DNA from: Chrysomallon squamiferum
Lineage: Eukaryota; Mollusca; Gastropoda; Neomphalida; Peltospiridae
Direction: 5' to 3'
NCBI GenBank assembly: GCA_012295275.1
Contig: CM022677.1
Span: forward strand, 7,663,922 to 7,727,921
Length of the DNA: 64,000 nt
Position numbers and translations under genes: made by a program
Notes under the pieces: model-generated
Seen by the model: the letters and a program-made list of their open reading frames with translations, nothing else
What the model was told of the DNA's origin: nothing
The model's database searches: none
Shown here: positions 38,544-50,783 of the stretch, piece after piece
Layout: the number at the start of each line of letters is the position of its first letter
Position numbering within the stretch: the first letter of the stretch is position 1

Positions 38544-39564
38544 TTTTTTTTTTTGAATCTACTGACCATTCATATTCTTGTTAATTTTCTTCTTCATTCT
38601 TTTTGTTTCTTATTCTTCATTTCCTAGTTTCTGCTTATTCTTTTATGTTACCATTATTTGTTATTTACTTATTTTTTCCTGACATCACTTAAAATACACT
38701 ATATTATTTCTTTTAGTTCTTCAGTCTCTTTCTTTTATCATTTTAATTTCTTTTGGTTTTTTGAATTTTGTTATCCTGCTCATGGTTATTTAAAGAATTA
38801 GAGCTTTTTATTATTATTATTATTATATATATTTATTATTTTCAGTTTGTTAACTGCATCTCTATCTTTCTAGTTATTTTTCTTCATTCTAATAATTCAA
38901 ATTATTTTATTTTAATATTTATTTATTATTATTATTATTGTTATTACTATTATTATTATTAGTTTTATTTTTCTTGTTACAAGCTACTTATAATTCATTT
39001 CAGTGTTATATTTCTTCTTCATGTTTCTTCTTATTCAGTTGAGAGCAGACTTTTTCTTATTTTTTGCTAACTTTTGCTTTTTCAAATGATCTGAGGTCAG
39101 AACTACACTAGTTACAGCACTTAAGAGATACAAAACTGCACATAACAATATTCCTACATTATTCTCAACAGTATTCAGTGTTTTAATAAAACAAGTTACC
39201 TAGTAATATCTCAGAGAATTAATATTTCAGTATACGTTTTTGTTATTAGTGTAGATGTTCTTTCTAATTCAAAACGTGACTCCACTGAGATCTAGTGTTT
39301 GCCAGTGAAAACACTGTTATTTTGATATGCCAAGCAGACCTGAACAATAATGAAGCTGTAAACTTGTATTGTTGTTAGACTATCAATATATTTTGTTTTC
39401 TGCAAATTACTATTATTAGTGATTTTTTAGAACAGCATTATTCTGATAACTTGTTTGTTACTATTAGTGTATTTTAAATAGTTACCAATCATTTGTTAAA
39501 AATATTACGTGACAGTTGTATTTATATTTTTTTATTTTTTTATTTTGTTTTATTATTTACACAG
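38241..39564. other. AT-rich interval, no gene seen
   Basis: Contains (ATT)n tracts at 38500-38541 and 38808-38825 and T-rich DNA leading to the acceptor at 39561-39564. It may be the intron or upstream region of the TONSL-like pseudogene. Confidence 0.5.
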
Positions 39565-39841
39565 AACTGACATGGGTTTCACATCACTGAAAATGAAACA
39601 GCAGTCAGCACCAACAACACCAGTATCACCATTAGACCTGAGACAAACTGACATCACCACACCAACCACTGAAAACTCAAACTATGTGCCAAGCAAGGAA
39701 GATATGGATCCACAGAAAAAGTTTAATCATGTGAATCTTCTTGTGAATCCAGAGTTTTGGTTGAAAGCAGCCAGACCAAGACTTAAACTGCTACAAGCTT
39801 TACCACTTAGTCAGTTTTTAAAAACTTTAAAAAATATTCAG
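39565..39841 (+). pseudogene. TONSL-like LRR gene, exon 1 seen
   Basis: Acceptor tattatttacacag precedes 39565 and donor gtaaat follows 39841. The 277 bases are open (one base plus 92 codons). A Thr/Pro-rich linker (APTTPVSPLDLRQTD) is followed by an Ile/Leu-rich segment ending LSQFLKTLKNIQ that leads into a leucine-rich repeat. TONSL, a partner of MMS22L in replication-fork repair and histone binding, ends with an LRR domain preceded by a variable linker. The assignment rests on the order and irregular spacing of the LRRs in the following exons, recalled from the human protein. It could instead be another ribonuclease-inhibitor-type LRR protein. Confidence 0.6.
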
Positions 39842-39965
39842 GTAAATATGTCTGTAAATATGTCTTAGTCTATCTGTCTGTTTCTGTTTGTGTCTGCCTA
39901 TTTATTTATGTTATTTCTATCTCTCTCTGCTTTTCTGTTTCCTTGAAAATGTTCAGATAAAAATG

Positions 39966-40390
39966 TTTGTCTTTCTGAGAATCTGTCTATATACCTATGT
40001 CTGTACGTACTATATACTTATCTGTTTGTCTGTGTGTATTTCTTTCTGAGAATCTGTCTGTATACCTATGTCTGTACTTACTATATACTTATCTGTTTGT
40101 GTGTATTTTTTTCTGAGAATCTGTCTATATACCTATGTCTGTACTTACTATACACTTATATGTTTGTCTGTGTGTATTTCTTTCTGAGAATCTATCTATA
40201 TACCTATGTCTGTACTTACTGGATACTTATCTGTTTGACTGTGTGTATTTTTTTCTGAGAATCTGTCTATATACCTATGTCTCTAATTGCTATACACTTA
40301 TATGTTTGTCTGTGTGTATTTCTTTCTGAGATTCTGTCTATACCTTTGTCTGTACTTACTATATACTTATCTGTTTGTCCTTCTGTATGT
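39966..40390 (+). repeat. 70-base tandem repeat, six units
   Basis: The phrase tctgagaatctgtctatata with cctatgtctgtacttact recurs with spacing of about 68 to 72 bases, lying directly in the intron after the first TONSL-like exon. The frames read across it are repeats, not genes. Confidence 0.92.
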
Positions 40391-40963
40391 CAGTCTGTGT
40401 CTTTATATATCATTTCTTATTTGTTCCTAATTAGCAAGTTTTTAGGTTTTTTTTTTTTTTTATTTCTTCTCTTTATGTTTTTAACAATTACTTTCAAATA
40501 CTTGTATAATTTCTGAAGTATAACAAAGAAAGAAAATGTTGTATAATCTTTCTTTAAGTTCTCTTTTGATAATTCTGAACATAAATAGCTTAAGAATAAG
40601 TTATTTAAATAATTTTAAATTTATTTATAGTTTTAATTCATAAAAATGCTCTTAAAACCAGTTTTAGTAGACAGTTGGTTATTTTTATTCATTTATAAAT
40701 ATTTCTAATCTAACTTCTGCCTATCTATCTAATGTATGTATCTAGCTATCTATCATGTATTTATTTATTAATTTTCTTATTATTTTTAATTTATTTAAAA
40801 TATAATCATACTGAATTACATTATATTGGACATTTACATTCATTATTATTAATCTTGTCATTATATTATTTAATATTACAATCTACTGAATATAATTTAG
40901 TATTCTACATATTCATTAATTATTAACACCTTTATTTATTTTATTTTTATTTTTTTTACCTAG

Positions 40964-41089
40964 GTTTTAAATTTATCAGGAAACAGTTTTGGAATCCAGG
41001 CTTTCTGAGCTGTGTGTTTGGCAATGTGTTCTAACACAACAGTGATCTTCCTTAGCCTCACCACCAACAAAACAGACACTGAGAGTGCT
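40964..41089 (+). pseudogene. TONSL-like LRR gene, exon with stop codon
   Basis: Acceptor ttttttacctag precedes 40964 and donor gtgagtaa follows 41089. The exon is 126 bases, phase 0 at both ends. It begins VLNLSGNSFGIQAF, a classic LRR consensus, then meets TGA at 41006-41008, and continues with AVCLAMCSNTT and a second LRR-like stretch. A single C-to-T change from CGA (Arg) would explain the stop, which sits mid-exon in a repeat that otherwise remains LRR-like. Confidence 0.68.
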
Positions 41090-41111
41090 GTGAGTAATCT
41101 TAATTATAACT

Positions 41112-42010
41112 GTTATAAAATGTTTTAGAATAATAATAATAATAATAGTAATAACAATAATAATAACAATAATAATAATAGCAATAATAATAATAATAGT
41201 AGTGGTAATAATAATAATAATAATAACAAGAAATTATTTTGTATTTATATATGTATACCTGTGAAAAACAAGTTATTCTTTTCTCTTCTTATTCATCTTC
41301 TTCTTCTTCTTCTTTTTCTTCTTATTATTATTATAACTATTATATATCTATTTACCACTGTCTGTTACTTCTATTTCTACTGTTGTTACTTATACTATAC
41401 ATGTTAATTATATTATTTTTACTACCATTAATACATCTACTACTACTACTACTATTACTACTGCTACTACTACTGTGGTGGCTCCAATTATTTACTACCT
41501 CTTCTTATTGTATCTACTTGTACTATACAACCTAAGCTAATTCTACCACAGTTACAACTAGTACTAATACTACAACTAGAACAGTTACTACTAATACTAC
41601 AACTATTACTACTACTAGTACTATTAATAATAAAACTATTACTTCTAATATTGTTACCACTAATGGCACAACTATGAATTCTGCTTCTGCTGTTACCACT
41701 ACTACTACTACAGCTGCTATTACTGCTACCACTGCTACTACTACAGTTACTAATACTAAAACTACTACAACTACTGCTGTGTCAACTACTACAACTAACA
41801 GTACTGCTAGTATTACTTCAACTACTACAGCTGTTGATAATATTACTACTGTTAAAACATTATGATGTCTTCACTAACTACATTTTAATAACAAATTATT
41901 TTCTGCTTATGTAGATTCTACATATTGTAAATTATTATTATTATTATTATTATTACTATTATTATTATTATTATTATTACTACTATTATTATTATTATTA
42001 TTATTATTTG
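41112..42010. repeat. Trinucleotide-rich tract
   Basis: Runs of AAT/AAC (41112-41232), CTT (41295-41325), ACT/ACA (41430-41860) and ATT (41936-42008), all within an intron of the TONSL-like pseudogene. Poly-Thr and poly-Val frames here are microsatellite artefacts. Confidence 0.9.
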
Positions 42011-42023
42011 TTTTTATTACAAG

Positions 42024-42136
42024 CTGGGATCACTAAATCGTGTACTCAGTTTTTGTCTGCTGTTTTCAATCATCCAAGATGACAGCTTTTCATCTGAATG
42101 ATGCAAAACTTAACAACCAAACACTTACTGTTGATG
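42024..42136 (+). pseudogene. TONSL-like LRR gene, degraded exon
   Basis: Opens after ttattacaag with LGSLNRVLSF, but the LRR-like continuation (MTAFHLNDAKLNNQTLTVD) is in another frame, implying an indel near 42050-42070. It ends GATG followed by gttaat, a usable donor. The arrangement of a helix, then a strand, then NNQTL, resembles one of the C-terminal TONSL repeats. Borders are less certain than in neighbouring exons. Confidence 0.45.
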
Positions 42137-42169
42137 GTTAATTTAGATTTGTATATTATTATATCTTAT

Positions 42170-42172
<3 letters not shown>

Positions 42173-42251
<79 letters not shown>
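42173..42251. repeat. (CT)n microsatellite
   Basis: Uninterrupted dinucleotide tract in an intron of the TONSL-like pseudogene. Confidence 0.95.
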
Positions 42252-42253
<2 letters not shown>

Positions 42254-42570
42254 ACTCCTACACATACTTTCTCTCTGTATATTTTTTTCTTTTCCATTTT
42301 TTTTCTTTATCCATAACTAACAACCTCATTCTACTTAACACTCTCTCTTTCTTCTCTGTATTTTCTTTCTCATTCATTCTTTGTCATTCTGTTTGTGTCT
42401 GGGTTTGGATCTCAGTGTATTTGTCATCTGTTTTTGTTTCTGAGTTTCTGTCTGTCTGTGTATGCGTGTCTCTGTAAATGTACTTGCTAGCTTTTTCTCT
42501 GTGTGTTTCAGTATGTGTTGTGGTATGTATATGAAAGAGGAATGATTTTTATTTTTTCATTTTTATCAAG

Positions 42571-42838
42571 ATGAATCAAACCAAAGTTCTGTTGAAAGGC
42601 TCACGTATGGCATTAATGAAGCTGATGACTCACAAAGAAACTGTCCATTGAGAAATTTACAAACTTGAAGTACATCAATTTAAGAAAAGCAGAACTAAAC
42701 TCTAGTACGTTTGGACAATTATCTTTGTTGATGTCACTGACTCAGCAAGCAACCATTACCTTAGATGAGTTGAGAATGTCTGGTACAGATGCAGTGAAAG
42801 CCATTTGTGGTCAGCAGTAGCCATTTGATACATTAAAA
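42571..42838 (+). pseudogene. TONSL-like LRR gene, frameshifted exon
   Basis: Acceptor tttttatcaag precedes 42571. Entering with the phase left by the previous exon, it reads ESNQSSVERLTYGINEADDS and reaches RNLQT followed by TGA near 42669. One base later in frame it continues LKYINLRKAELNSSTFGQL and TITLDELRMSGTDAV. Adding one T near 42667 would join them as RNLQTLKYINLRKAEL, a normal LRR, so a one-base deletion is likely. The unusual second strand (TLDELRMSG) mirrors an irregular spot in the human TONSL LRRs as I recall it. The 3' border is uncertain. Confidence 0.6.
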
Positions 42839-43384
42839 GTAACTGTTACTGATTTTAATTTTGTAAATGTTTTTAAATAATTATATCTGGCTATCTATCT
42901 ATCTAGATAGATAGATCTACATATCTCTTACTCTATCTCTGAGTCTCTTTCTGCCTTTTATAATTAATTTTGTAATTTTAGCTTTACATATATTTATATT
43001 CCTGAGATTGTGTGTGTGTGTGTGTCAGGAATAGTTATAATTGTCACTACTCAGACAGTAGTGTGTGTGTGTGTGTTAAGAAATATTTGGTTATCAGTTT
43101 ATATGTTTAAATGCTTTGTACAAAATACTCAGGTCTGTTTTATTTAAATTTAAGATTGAAACTGACGGTGCCCTTAGTCTTTGTTTATACCACCAAGGGA
43201 CACAACTCTGAGTTAAAGAGCTTGAATACTGGTGGAAACTCTTTTGCTTCCTGATTAAACTGGCAGCACTTGGAGGATATCTTGTTAAACAGTTACAGTT
43301 ATTTTTTATTTTAACATTTGTATGGTTCTTATTTATTGAAATTTGTCATCTCATTTATTTATTAATTTATTTATCTCCCTCTAG

Positions 43385-43474
43385 GAATGCTGGGTAATAT
43401 GATGCGCTGTCCAGCCATTCTCACAGATAGAGGAAACAGTCAACTTCTGACTGCAGCCATGTTGAAATGTCATG
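43385..43474 (+). pseudogene. TONSL-like LRR gene, exon
   Basis: Acceptor ttatctccctctag precedes 43385 and donor gtgagt follows 43474. Open in one frame with MLGNMMRCPAILTDRGNSQL and LLTAAMLKCH. It leaves phase 1, whereas the next exon reads best in phase 0, suggesting a lost exon or further decay between them. Confidence 0.5.
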
Positions 43475-43848
43475 GTGAGTGATTATATAGTATGTAGTAG
43501 TACAGTAATAACAGTTCACAGCTATATCTCTATCTGTATGTGTTGTATTCTGTGTATGAAATCATTTTTTTCAGTGATTGTGTGTATGTGTGTATGTGTG
43601 TGTGTGTGTGTGAGTTTGTGTGTGTGTGTGTGTGAATATATATATGGGCACGTGTAATTTTTGGATAAACAGTTTTAAAAAGTTATTATTATAACTACAT
43701 TATTTATATTAACTTTATTTTCTTTACAAATACATACACTGGTTTTATTATATCAAATACACACACATACTTACAAATGTATTTTATTTGAATAAATCTA
43801 TGTATGTACAAATAAAAGAACAAGAAAATAGTTATTAATGTAGTGTTT

Positions 43849-43889
<41 letters not shown>

Positions 43890-44105
43890 CGAAAGAGAGA
43901 GGAGCAAGAGAGCTTAATAAATATAAAATGATTAACATGAAATAACATTTCTCAATACAATACTTAACATATATCTCAGCTTTTGTATCCAGTTTTAATA
44001 TCAACTTTTACATTAATTTCTAAAACTTTCCTTTCTTTTTAATGTAAAGAACAATATATTCCTTCTCACATATAAACAGTTGTTAAAATCACACTTTCAC
44101 TGCAG

Positions 44106-44231
44106 TTAGCTGATCATTGTGCAAGGGCTGTGTATACATTCAACCTGTCTGGCAATGCAAGTATTCAGAAACCAGAACCTCTCTTTGACATGGAGGCAGA
44201 CTGCACTGTAGAGGAAGTAGTTCTTATGAAG
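44106..44231 (+). pseudogene. TONSL-like LRR gene, intact-looking exon
   Basis: Acceptor ctttcactgcag precedes 44106 and donor gtgaag follows 44231. 126 bases, 42 open codons in phase 0, with LADHCARAVYTFNLSGNASI followed by an acidic stretch and VEEVVLMK. The segment FNLSGN is an LRR strand and Asn turn. This exon shows no internal damage. Confidence 0.6.
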
Positions 44232-44495
44232 GTGAAGATATTTTTGTCTACATTTTTCTTTTTTAATTATTAATTTTTATTTAATTAAATGTCTATCTTA
44301 ATGAGATTAATTCTATTGCTTGTTCTTGGTTGTTGTTTCTTTTATAATTCTTGATTGTTAATAAATTAAAGAGGCAAGCTATTATTTTTGTATAATCTTT
44401 TCTTCTTCTTTTTGATTTGTTAGTAATATTATTTTGTGTTATTATAATACTGTACTTTTTTTATTGTTAATATGAATATTATTTTAACATAGTTA

Positions 44496-44533
<38 letters not shown>

Positions 44534-44669
44534 TTATATATTATTTTATTTGTCTTAATACTACTACTATTAATATTACTATTACTGTTAATATTATCAT
44601 TATTAATCTTATTGTATTACTGCTATTACTACTACTACTATCACTACTACTACTGCTTGAATTTTCCAG

Positions 44670-44765
44670 GATCCAGTTAGTCATTCAAACAGAGGAATAG
44701 CATGGATACTGATGTCTGATTCTGTATCTGTAGACAAGGCTATAGATTACTACAACAGAGTAGAG
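44670..44765 (+). pseudogene. TONSL-like LRR gene, last exon seen
   Basis: Acceptor gaattttccag precedes 44670 and the donor gtattc follows 44765. 96 bases, 32 open codons in phase 0, including AWILMSDSVSVDKAIDYYNR. No terminal exon with stop and poly(A) signal is evident downstream, so the 3' end appears to be lost or beyond recognition. Confidence 0.5.
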
Positions 44766-45991
44766 GTATTCCATTTAAATCATCAGTGTTTGATTAATTA
44801 TATATAAATGTGATTTGATTTACCTACTACTCTCAGTCTGTCAGTCTCTCGCTCTTTCTGTGTATGTGTGCGTGTGTGTGCATGTGTGTGTGTGTGTGTG
44901 TGTGTTATTGTTACATCTGCTAGTCTATTAACTGTATATCTATTTACCAGTGTAAGTCTACAACAACCTGTCTGTCTGTCTGTCTGTCTGTTGATCTACA
45001 TCATCAACCTACCTATCTACCCAATATTTTTTCTCTCTCTCTCTTCCTGACAGTAGTAGTAATAGAAGAAAAGATAATTTTTTTACTTCCAGACAAAGCG
45101 TTATATGTATTTTAGGAAATATACCTTTTCTAAGCAGAAGAACGTGATTTTATATAATTACAACACAGACTGTGTTTTTAATTACATTTTTCTGGTGATT
45201 AATATTTAACCAGAATATTTTAAGAAATGTGGTACTTGTTCGTCCTATGCAACGGCGAATGTTTTGTGAAGAAACGTTTGGGTGAAACTTGTGAAGACAA
45301 GTCTGGCTGTGCAGATGTGTAGCTGATTGTCTGGATAACACGTGATTCAGTAAAAATTCTGCTGTCCAGTTTTCTTCTTCCAAAAGTCACGTCATGATAC
45401 AAATCGTATTTGAGTATTTACTGAAACAGTACAGTATAGTTTTCTATGGACAAATTGCTGGACGGAATTTACCTTCTACAAATTAACAAGATTTCAGTTT
45501 TATAAACTGAGATCCAACCTAAAGTAGCTTGAAATATTATGAATACCTCTATTTACACTGATTATCTTTAACTGAAATAAATAAATAAATAAATAAATAT
45601 AATTTTAATTTTAATACCGACTGCACAATCTATATAATGGATGTTGGATATTAATATATGAATCATTATATATGTATTTGAGACGGCGCTATTTTCACTA
45701 AGTATGAATAAACGTCGCAGGTTTTATATATAAAATGTGAATTACGTCGCGTTTCACAAAACAGAAAACTTCGCTAATCTCTGTGAATTTTAATTTTAAT
45801 GTCGTTTGCTTTGCAAACTCAAATTTTGTGATTCAAGGAAAGTATAACTTCTCACGTGTTCAGTATTAATTTTTTTAATTTTTTTTTTTGTTGAGAAGAA
45901 ATTGTAATTCAGTTTAACAGAAAAATATTTCACAACAGAGGGCTTCCCCTGTATATCTAATCATTAAGTTATTTATTCCTGAATTTAGAAG
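44766..45991. other. Interval without supported gene
   Basis: A (GT)n tract at 44872-44905 is followed by CTGT units. 45150-45420 is less AT-rich and has open frames on both strands of about 60 to 77 codons, but none resembles a known family and borders are unclear. Confidence 0.4.
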
Positions 45992-46194
45992 TCCAGCGCT
46001 GAATGCCACTATAAAATAAAAGGTCAGATCCATATAAATGTGATATTTGATTAACAGCAGAACAGATTACATTAATTCACGTTAATACATCAAACCAGCG
46101 ACGTTTATATTATAAATTTATACTGAGTGAAAATAACGTGATGTTTTATTATATTTTCCTCTATTTTGCTTCATAAAAAATACTGATAATTTCA
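45992..46194 (+). repeat. 200-base direct repeat, unit 1
   Basis: Begins near agcgctgaatgccactataa and ends near aaaaatactgataatttca. It recurs at 47282-47484 with only scattered substitutions. Not recognised as a known element. Confidence 0.9.
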
Positions 46195-47281
46195 CGTCCA
46201 TTTTATTCTACGAGGAGTCATCAATGACAGACTGTTTATCCTCTGACAACTGATTTGTAATAATAAAATATTCTAATTTTACCTACACATTTACATTTAT
46301 TACTCATTATACAGCTATATACGATGTTTCGTTATCAGCGATTTTCTGTGGTGTGCAGTGACGTACACCGAGAACACCACAAACAGAAGAAAGAAAGAAA
46401 CTATAGCTGAAGGGAGATTACTCTCATATAATGTTTTATTTCGGCGGGAGGCGGGATTTCTACTTTTGTTTGTTATTTATAGTTTTCTCAGTTAAATGTA
46501 GATTGTAAGAATCACGAAGAGTTGACTTCTTTATATATACAGGTAATGGTAGAATATTACTTTCTTGAAATGTTTTTTGCTTCTTTTTTTTATTCTTTAT
46601 ATACTTTGGAGTACATGTTTGTAATTTGTACAATATTTCGTCGTCTGCTTTATGGAAAGTTTTCAAGGGCAGATAATCTTGTCACAAGACTCGAGTAATT
46701 TTTATTTTTTTGAGAAATTTAGCTGAATTTTTATTGATCAATCAAGAGAGTAATCAGTTATATTTTGCTTTACATTTAAATTAATATATAATTTTATTAA
46801 GCAGCTATGTAATAGTATTTTAAAAAATATAATTAACTTTTAAAATATATAACTTATAACTATACAATGACCAAAAAAAAAAAAAAAAAAGAAAAACGGA
46901 GATTAAAATTACACCAAAATATCAGTGATATGATTGATGTGAAGGAAGTAATAGAAACACATAGCAAAACAGAAACACAACTGAGGAAAACCCTTTCAAG
47001 GAAGGAAATTAAGATTACAAAAATGAGTTAACCTTTGCAGCAGCATAGAGACAGCTTTACATAAGATTTAGGTAAATTGATAAATGTCTTCTTATAGTTG
47101 AATAATCTGCAAGTCTTTGAATCAATCAGTGTAAAAGAGAGAAAACAGATTACAATACTGCATAAAAAATTACAATGCCTCCACTTAATTTCATAATAAA
47201 ATGTTTTTCTTTTTTCTGTTTTAGAAGATCTCACTCTGTTGAAGACATAAGTCAACATGACAGATCTGAGTTGTATCCAGG

Positions 47282-47484
47282 TCGAGCGCTGAATGCCACT
47301 ATAAACTAAAAGGTCAGATCCATATAAATGTGATATTTGATTAATAGCAGAACAGACTACATTACTTCACGTTAATACATAAATCCAGCGACATTTATAT
47401 TATAAATTGATACTGAGTGAAAATAACGTGATGTTTTATTATATTTTCCTCTATTTTGCTTCATAAAAAATACTGATAATTTCA
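47282..47484 (+). repeat. 200-base direct repeat, unit 2
   Basis: Direct copy of 45992-46194, about 1.3 kb away. The high similarity indicates a recent event relative to the other repeats here. Confidence 0.9.
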
Positions 47485-48649
47485 GCCATGGATTTCTATT
47501 TAAAAATGACGAAATAATTTCCAACTAAAGGTTTGCAGTGACGTAGAAAGATCGGCGGGAAATATAAATATGTCTACTATCTTGAGAAAAGATCAAACCC
47601 AGCTTTAGGCCTATAATTCCCATAAATATTTGTAACTACCATCAATGTTTTTAGACATGTATATGCATCATGATCGTAATATCTGTATGGCAAATCAGTT
47701 TAATGTTCATTGTGAACCGTAGACAAAGAATGGGAAATAGTGAATGAAAAATGGGCTATAGATATAGAGATTTCAGCAGTTGTTATCTACACAAAAATAT
47801 ACACAGAGACACTGTTTACATAGTATCCCTTTTTTTTTGTATCTATAAATAAAAGTGTAACCTCTCAAAACATGTCTTGACAAAAACACTACTGCACTGG
47901 CTGCTACACATCATATTTTGTATAACAAGAATGTATGTCGCCAAATATAACAATATCGTTATTAAATCTGCTTTTTTTTTTCTATCAAAGACATTGTATG
48001 GAATGTTCTGTTACGGTTTTTTCCTTCACAAAAGTTAAATTTTTATTATTATTATTATTATTATTTATTATTATTATATACATACTAGTGTTAACATAGG
48101 CCAACTAGATGAACATTATTAATTAATTAATGTATTTATTTATAATGATTATTATTATTATTATTATTATTATTATTTTTAAATAAATCATGTAGACTGT
48201 CTAAAACCTTTTCATGAGGATGCTAATGATTTACCTTTTATTTTTTTATTTTGCCTTGAAAGTGAACACCTTCCAATATTTCTTATGTTTAATGTATTTA
48301 TTTTTAATGCAGGAAAATTTGAAATTCGCTATGACGTCTAACCTGAACAGAAGTGTAAACAAATGTAAAGAAAGCTAACAAAGGGTTGAGAAATGGAAAA
48401 ATGATGAGTTAATTTTACTTGAATTATTTCAGTAGCTGTTTTCATTTGTCACCAGTAATCTATGTTTAATTACAACGGGAAGGTCTACGTTGTTCAAGGC
48501 CACCGAGAGACGTCCTGTCCGTCTCTTTACAATAATCTCTTACGTCTACAAATCGTGCTGGGATGGGTATTGAAATTATTTCTTAATTTTACTACACTGT
48601 ATAAAAATTATCATATAAATCATATTTATTTTTAATCTTTGCTGAATTT
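47485..48649. other. AT-rich interval, no gene seen
   Basis: Includes (ATT)n stretches at 48042-48076 and 48147-48178. No exon is supported. Confidence 0.55.
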
Positions 48650-49628
48650 ACCTATCGATAACAAAATAAGACGCAAGTTTTATAACGTCTGTATTATTGA
48701 TATGAGAAATTAAAATTACATTAATTAGAAATTATCAGTTATATTATTGAATAAACATGGAATTTCATTCTAGATTAATTTATTTTCTCAATGTTTTAAA
48801 CAAATAATCTGATATATTCTTAATTACATAATTTGGTAAATTTGAATTTTAGATTAATCATGTAATTTCATGTAGTGAGAGATGTAAATTGTGTCGCGGA
48901 ATGTCATGTTACTGCTGTCATAAAACAAAGTATCACACTATGACACTGAAAGGTGCACAGTTAATTTTCAGTAATATCAATACAATAATAAATACATTAT
49001 TCATGTAGCACTTCACGCGTTTCTGTGTAATTTGATTATTGATAATAAAATAACTTAATATTAAAAATCATAACTGTTCAGTATACGATAAGGACATTAA
49101 TCTGGAAAAAAAAAAATAAGCAAACAAAGTGCAGAGGTGTTTTTTAATCTACTGTGTTAATATTACATTTTCAATTTTACTATCAGTATATTGACTTGTG
49201 TACCTAACAACATTACTGACAAAATATTTTTTTATTTATATATTTTTTTTTTTTTGTTACTGTACACTAATTGTACAATAATAAAAATAAAATTTTAACA
49301 ACATCAGCATAATTTTAATATTAATGGTAATGTCTAAAGAAGATATTCATATTTAGATGTGAAGAGGTGATACTAAACTTCTATCTTACGTTAACTTTAC
49401 AAAATTATTCAAAATATGAAATGTTAATGTCGTTTATAATAAAATATTTACCTTTTCTGACGCCCAGATTTGTTTTTGATCAGAGGACTGGAAAATTTCA
49501 GTTTTGTCGTATAAACGGCCGAAATGTTAGCTGAGGGCGTTTTTCAGGTTTCTGAATAAAAACCAAACATTAATTCTAAAACAAGGGTTCTTTTTAATTG
49601 TAAAGTGCCTTTTGTAAACTGCGAATTT
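48650..49628 (-). repeat. Inverted copy of 21733-22665
   Basis: Reverse complement of the block at 21733-22665; for example tataacgtctgtattattga at 48680-48699 matches that block in reverse, with small changes. The left end abuts AT-rich DNA and the right end lies just before a candidate minus-strand exon at 49636-49691. Confidence 0.85.
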
Positions 49629-49635
49629 GGCTCAC

Positions 49636-49691
49636 CTGGTCTTTGAGACTGAAATCTGGGTGACTTTCTAGAATCTTCCACATTATTTTAG
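49636..49691 (-). CDS. Candidate exon, unknown gene (minus strand)
   Basis: Acceptor agtttttcag precedes 49691 and donor gtgagcc follows 49636. The 56 bases give KIMWKILESHPDFSLKDQ in one frame. Three exon-like pieces lie within 1.1 kb (this one, 50086-50161 and 50639-50720), each with good borders, but their phases do not join directly, so exons are missing or one border is wrong. The protein is not recognised. Confidence 0.45.
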
Positions 49692-50085
49692 CTGAAAAAC
49701 TAAAAATCCAAAGATCCCTGTAAAACCAGGAAACAAAAATTATTTAAATATTTTCACATGAGCAAGTCCTTGATTGTCATCTTAAATTTTGTTATAAACA
49801 AACATGTTAATAAAGTTATAACAGAATACTGTTATGAACTAGCTCTATCTCTGTACTTAATAACTTAACATGTTAATAATGAAGTATAATACTATAGTGT
49901 TATTAACTGTTTATACTATGTACTTCATAAATAATACAGAACAATATATTGGGACACTTCTGTTAAGAATATTTTACAACAACACTGGTTTAAGTAAATT
50001 TCAAACTACTGACACTGGTAATAAAATAGTCTTTATTTAAATGTTCAAACTAATTCAAATAGTAAAATTGTTCTAATTACATTAC

Positions 50086-50161
50086 CCAGTAGTATTTGCT
50101 GATATAGGTAGGAGTGTTGACATCAGCATCACACAACAACACCATTGTAAAATCTTGGATA
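50086..50161 (-). CDS. Candidate exon, unknown gene (minus strand)
   Basis: Acceptor gaattttcag precedes 50161 and donor gtaatg follows 50086. One base plus 25 codons, with IQDFTMVLLCDADVNTPTYI then SKYYW. Clear protein-like composition against an AT-rich background. Family not recognised. Confidence 0.5.
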
Positions 50162-50638
50162 CTGAAAATTCTGTAATAGTAAATATTAGTTATTTTGTTC
50201 TTGATGTAAAATGATGTGATGGCAAGCTGACATCAGTATTTCTAAATTATTAATAAAAATATTTTTATCTTTATTTTATTTTATTTTTTTTTTTACTAAA
50301 ATATACAGAAACATTAAGATATGTGTACATTTCCTGATTCCTAAATAAAACATAATTTAACTAAATGTTTTTTCTTGATACAATGTCAGGACAATCTATA
50401 GAATAAAATATTATAAAATACAGAATCATTAATTTTAAGCTATTACAAAGATTTAAACTTATGATGTTTAGCATGTTTAATTAATCATATCACATTGTTT
50501 AATAATGTAAAAAGTCTGAGATCAAAATAACAATTAAAATTACTATTATAATTTCATTTTAAACAATTATTCATGAAGAAATTATTTATTTTATTTTTAT
50601 TTAATTTGGATAATTAAACCAATATAACTTCACATTAC

Positions 50639-50720
50639 CTTGTTGAATAAATTGATATTACATGTTAACCTCAATAGGGCCTTCCACACTTTCTGATCTC
50701 TAGAACACCATAAATCAATC
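50639..50720 (-). CDS. Candidate exon, unknown gene (minus strand)
   Basis: Acceptor cttaatttcag precedes 50720 and donor gtaatgtg follows 50639. One base plus 27 codons, with IDLWCSRDQKVWKALLRLTC then NINLFNK, an amphipathic helical-looking segment. An (AAT)n tract (50738-50780) lies just beyond the acceptor. Family not recognised. Confidence 0.5.
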
Positions 50721-50736
50721 CTGAAATTAAGATTTA

Positions 50737-50783
<47 letters not shown>

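Noticed and set aside
39966-40390. CRISPR-like array because of regular spacing
   Set aside because: Units are contiguous tandem repeats without unique spacers, and the context is a eukaryotic intron.
39966-40516. Overlapping Tyr/Leu/Cys-rich frames resembling membrane proteins
   Set aside because: They follow a 70-base tandem repeat exactly and change frame with each unit-length variation.
41239-41865. Poly-Thr, poly-Val and Leu-rich frames
   Set aside because: Trinucleotide repeats inside an intron of the LRR pseudogene.
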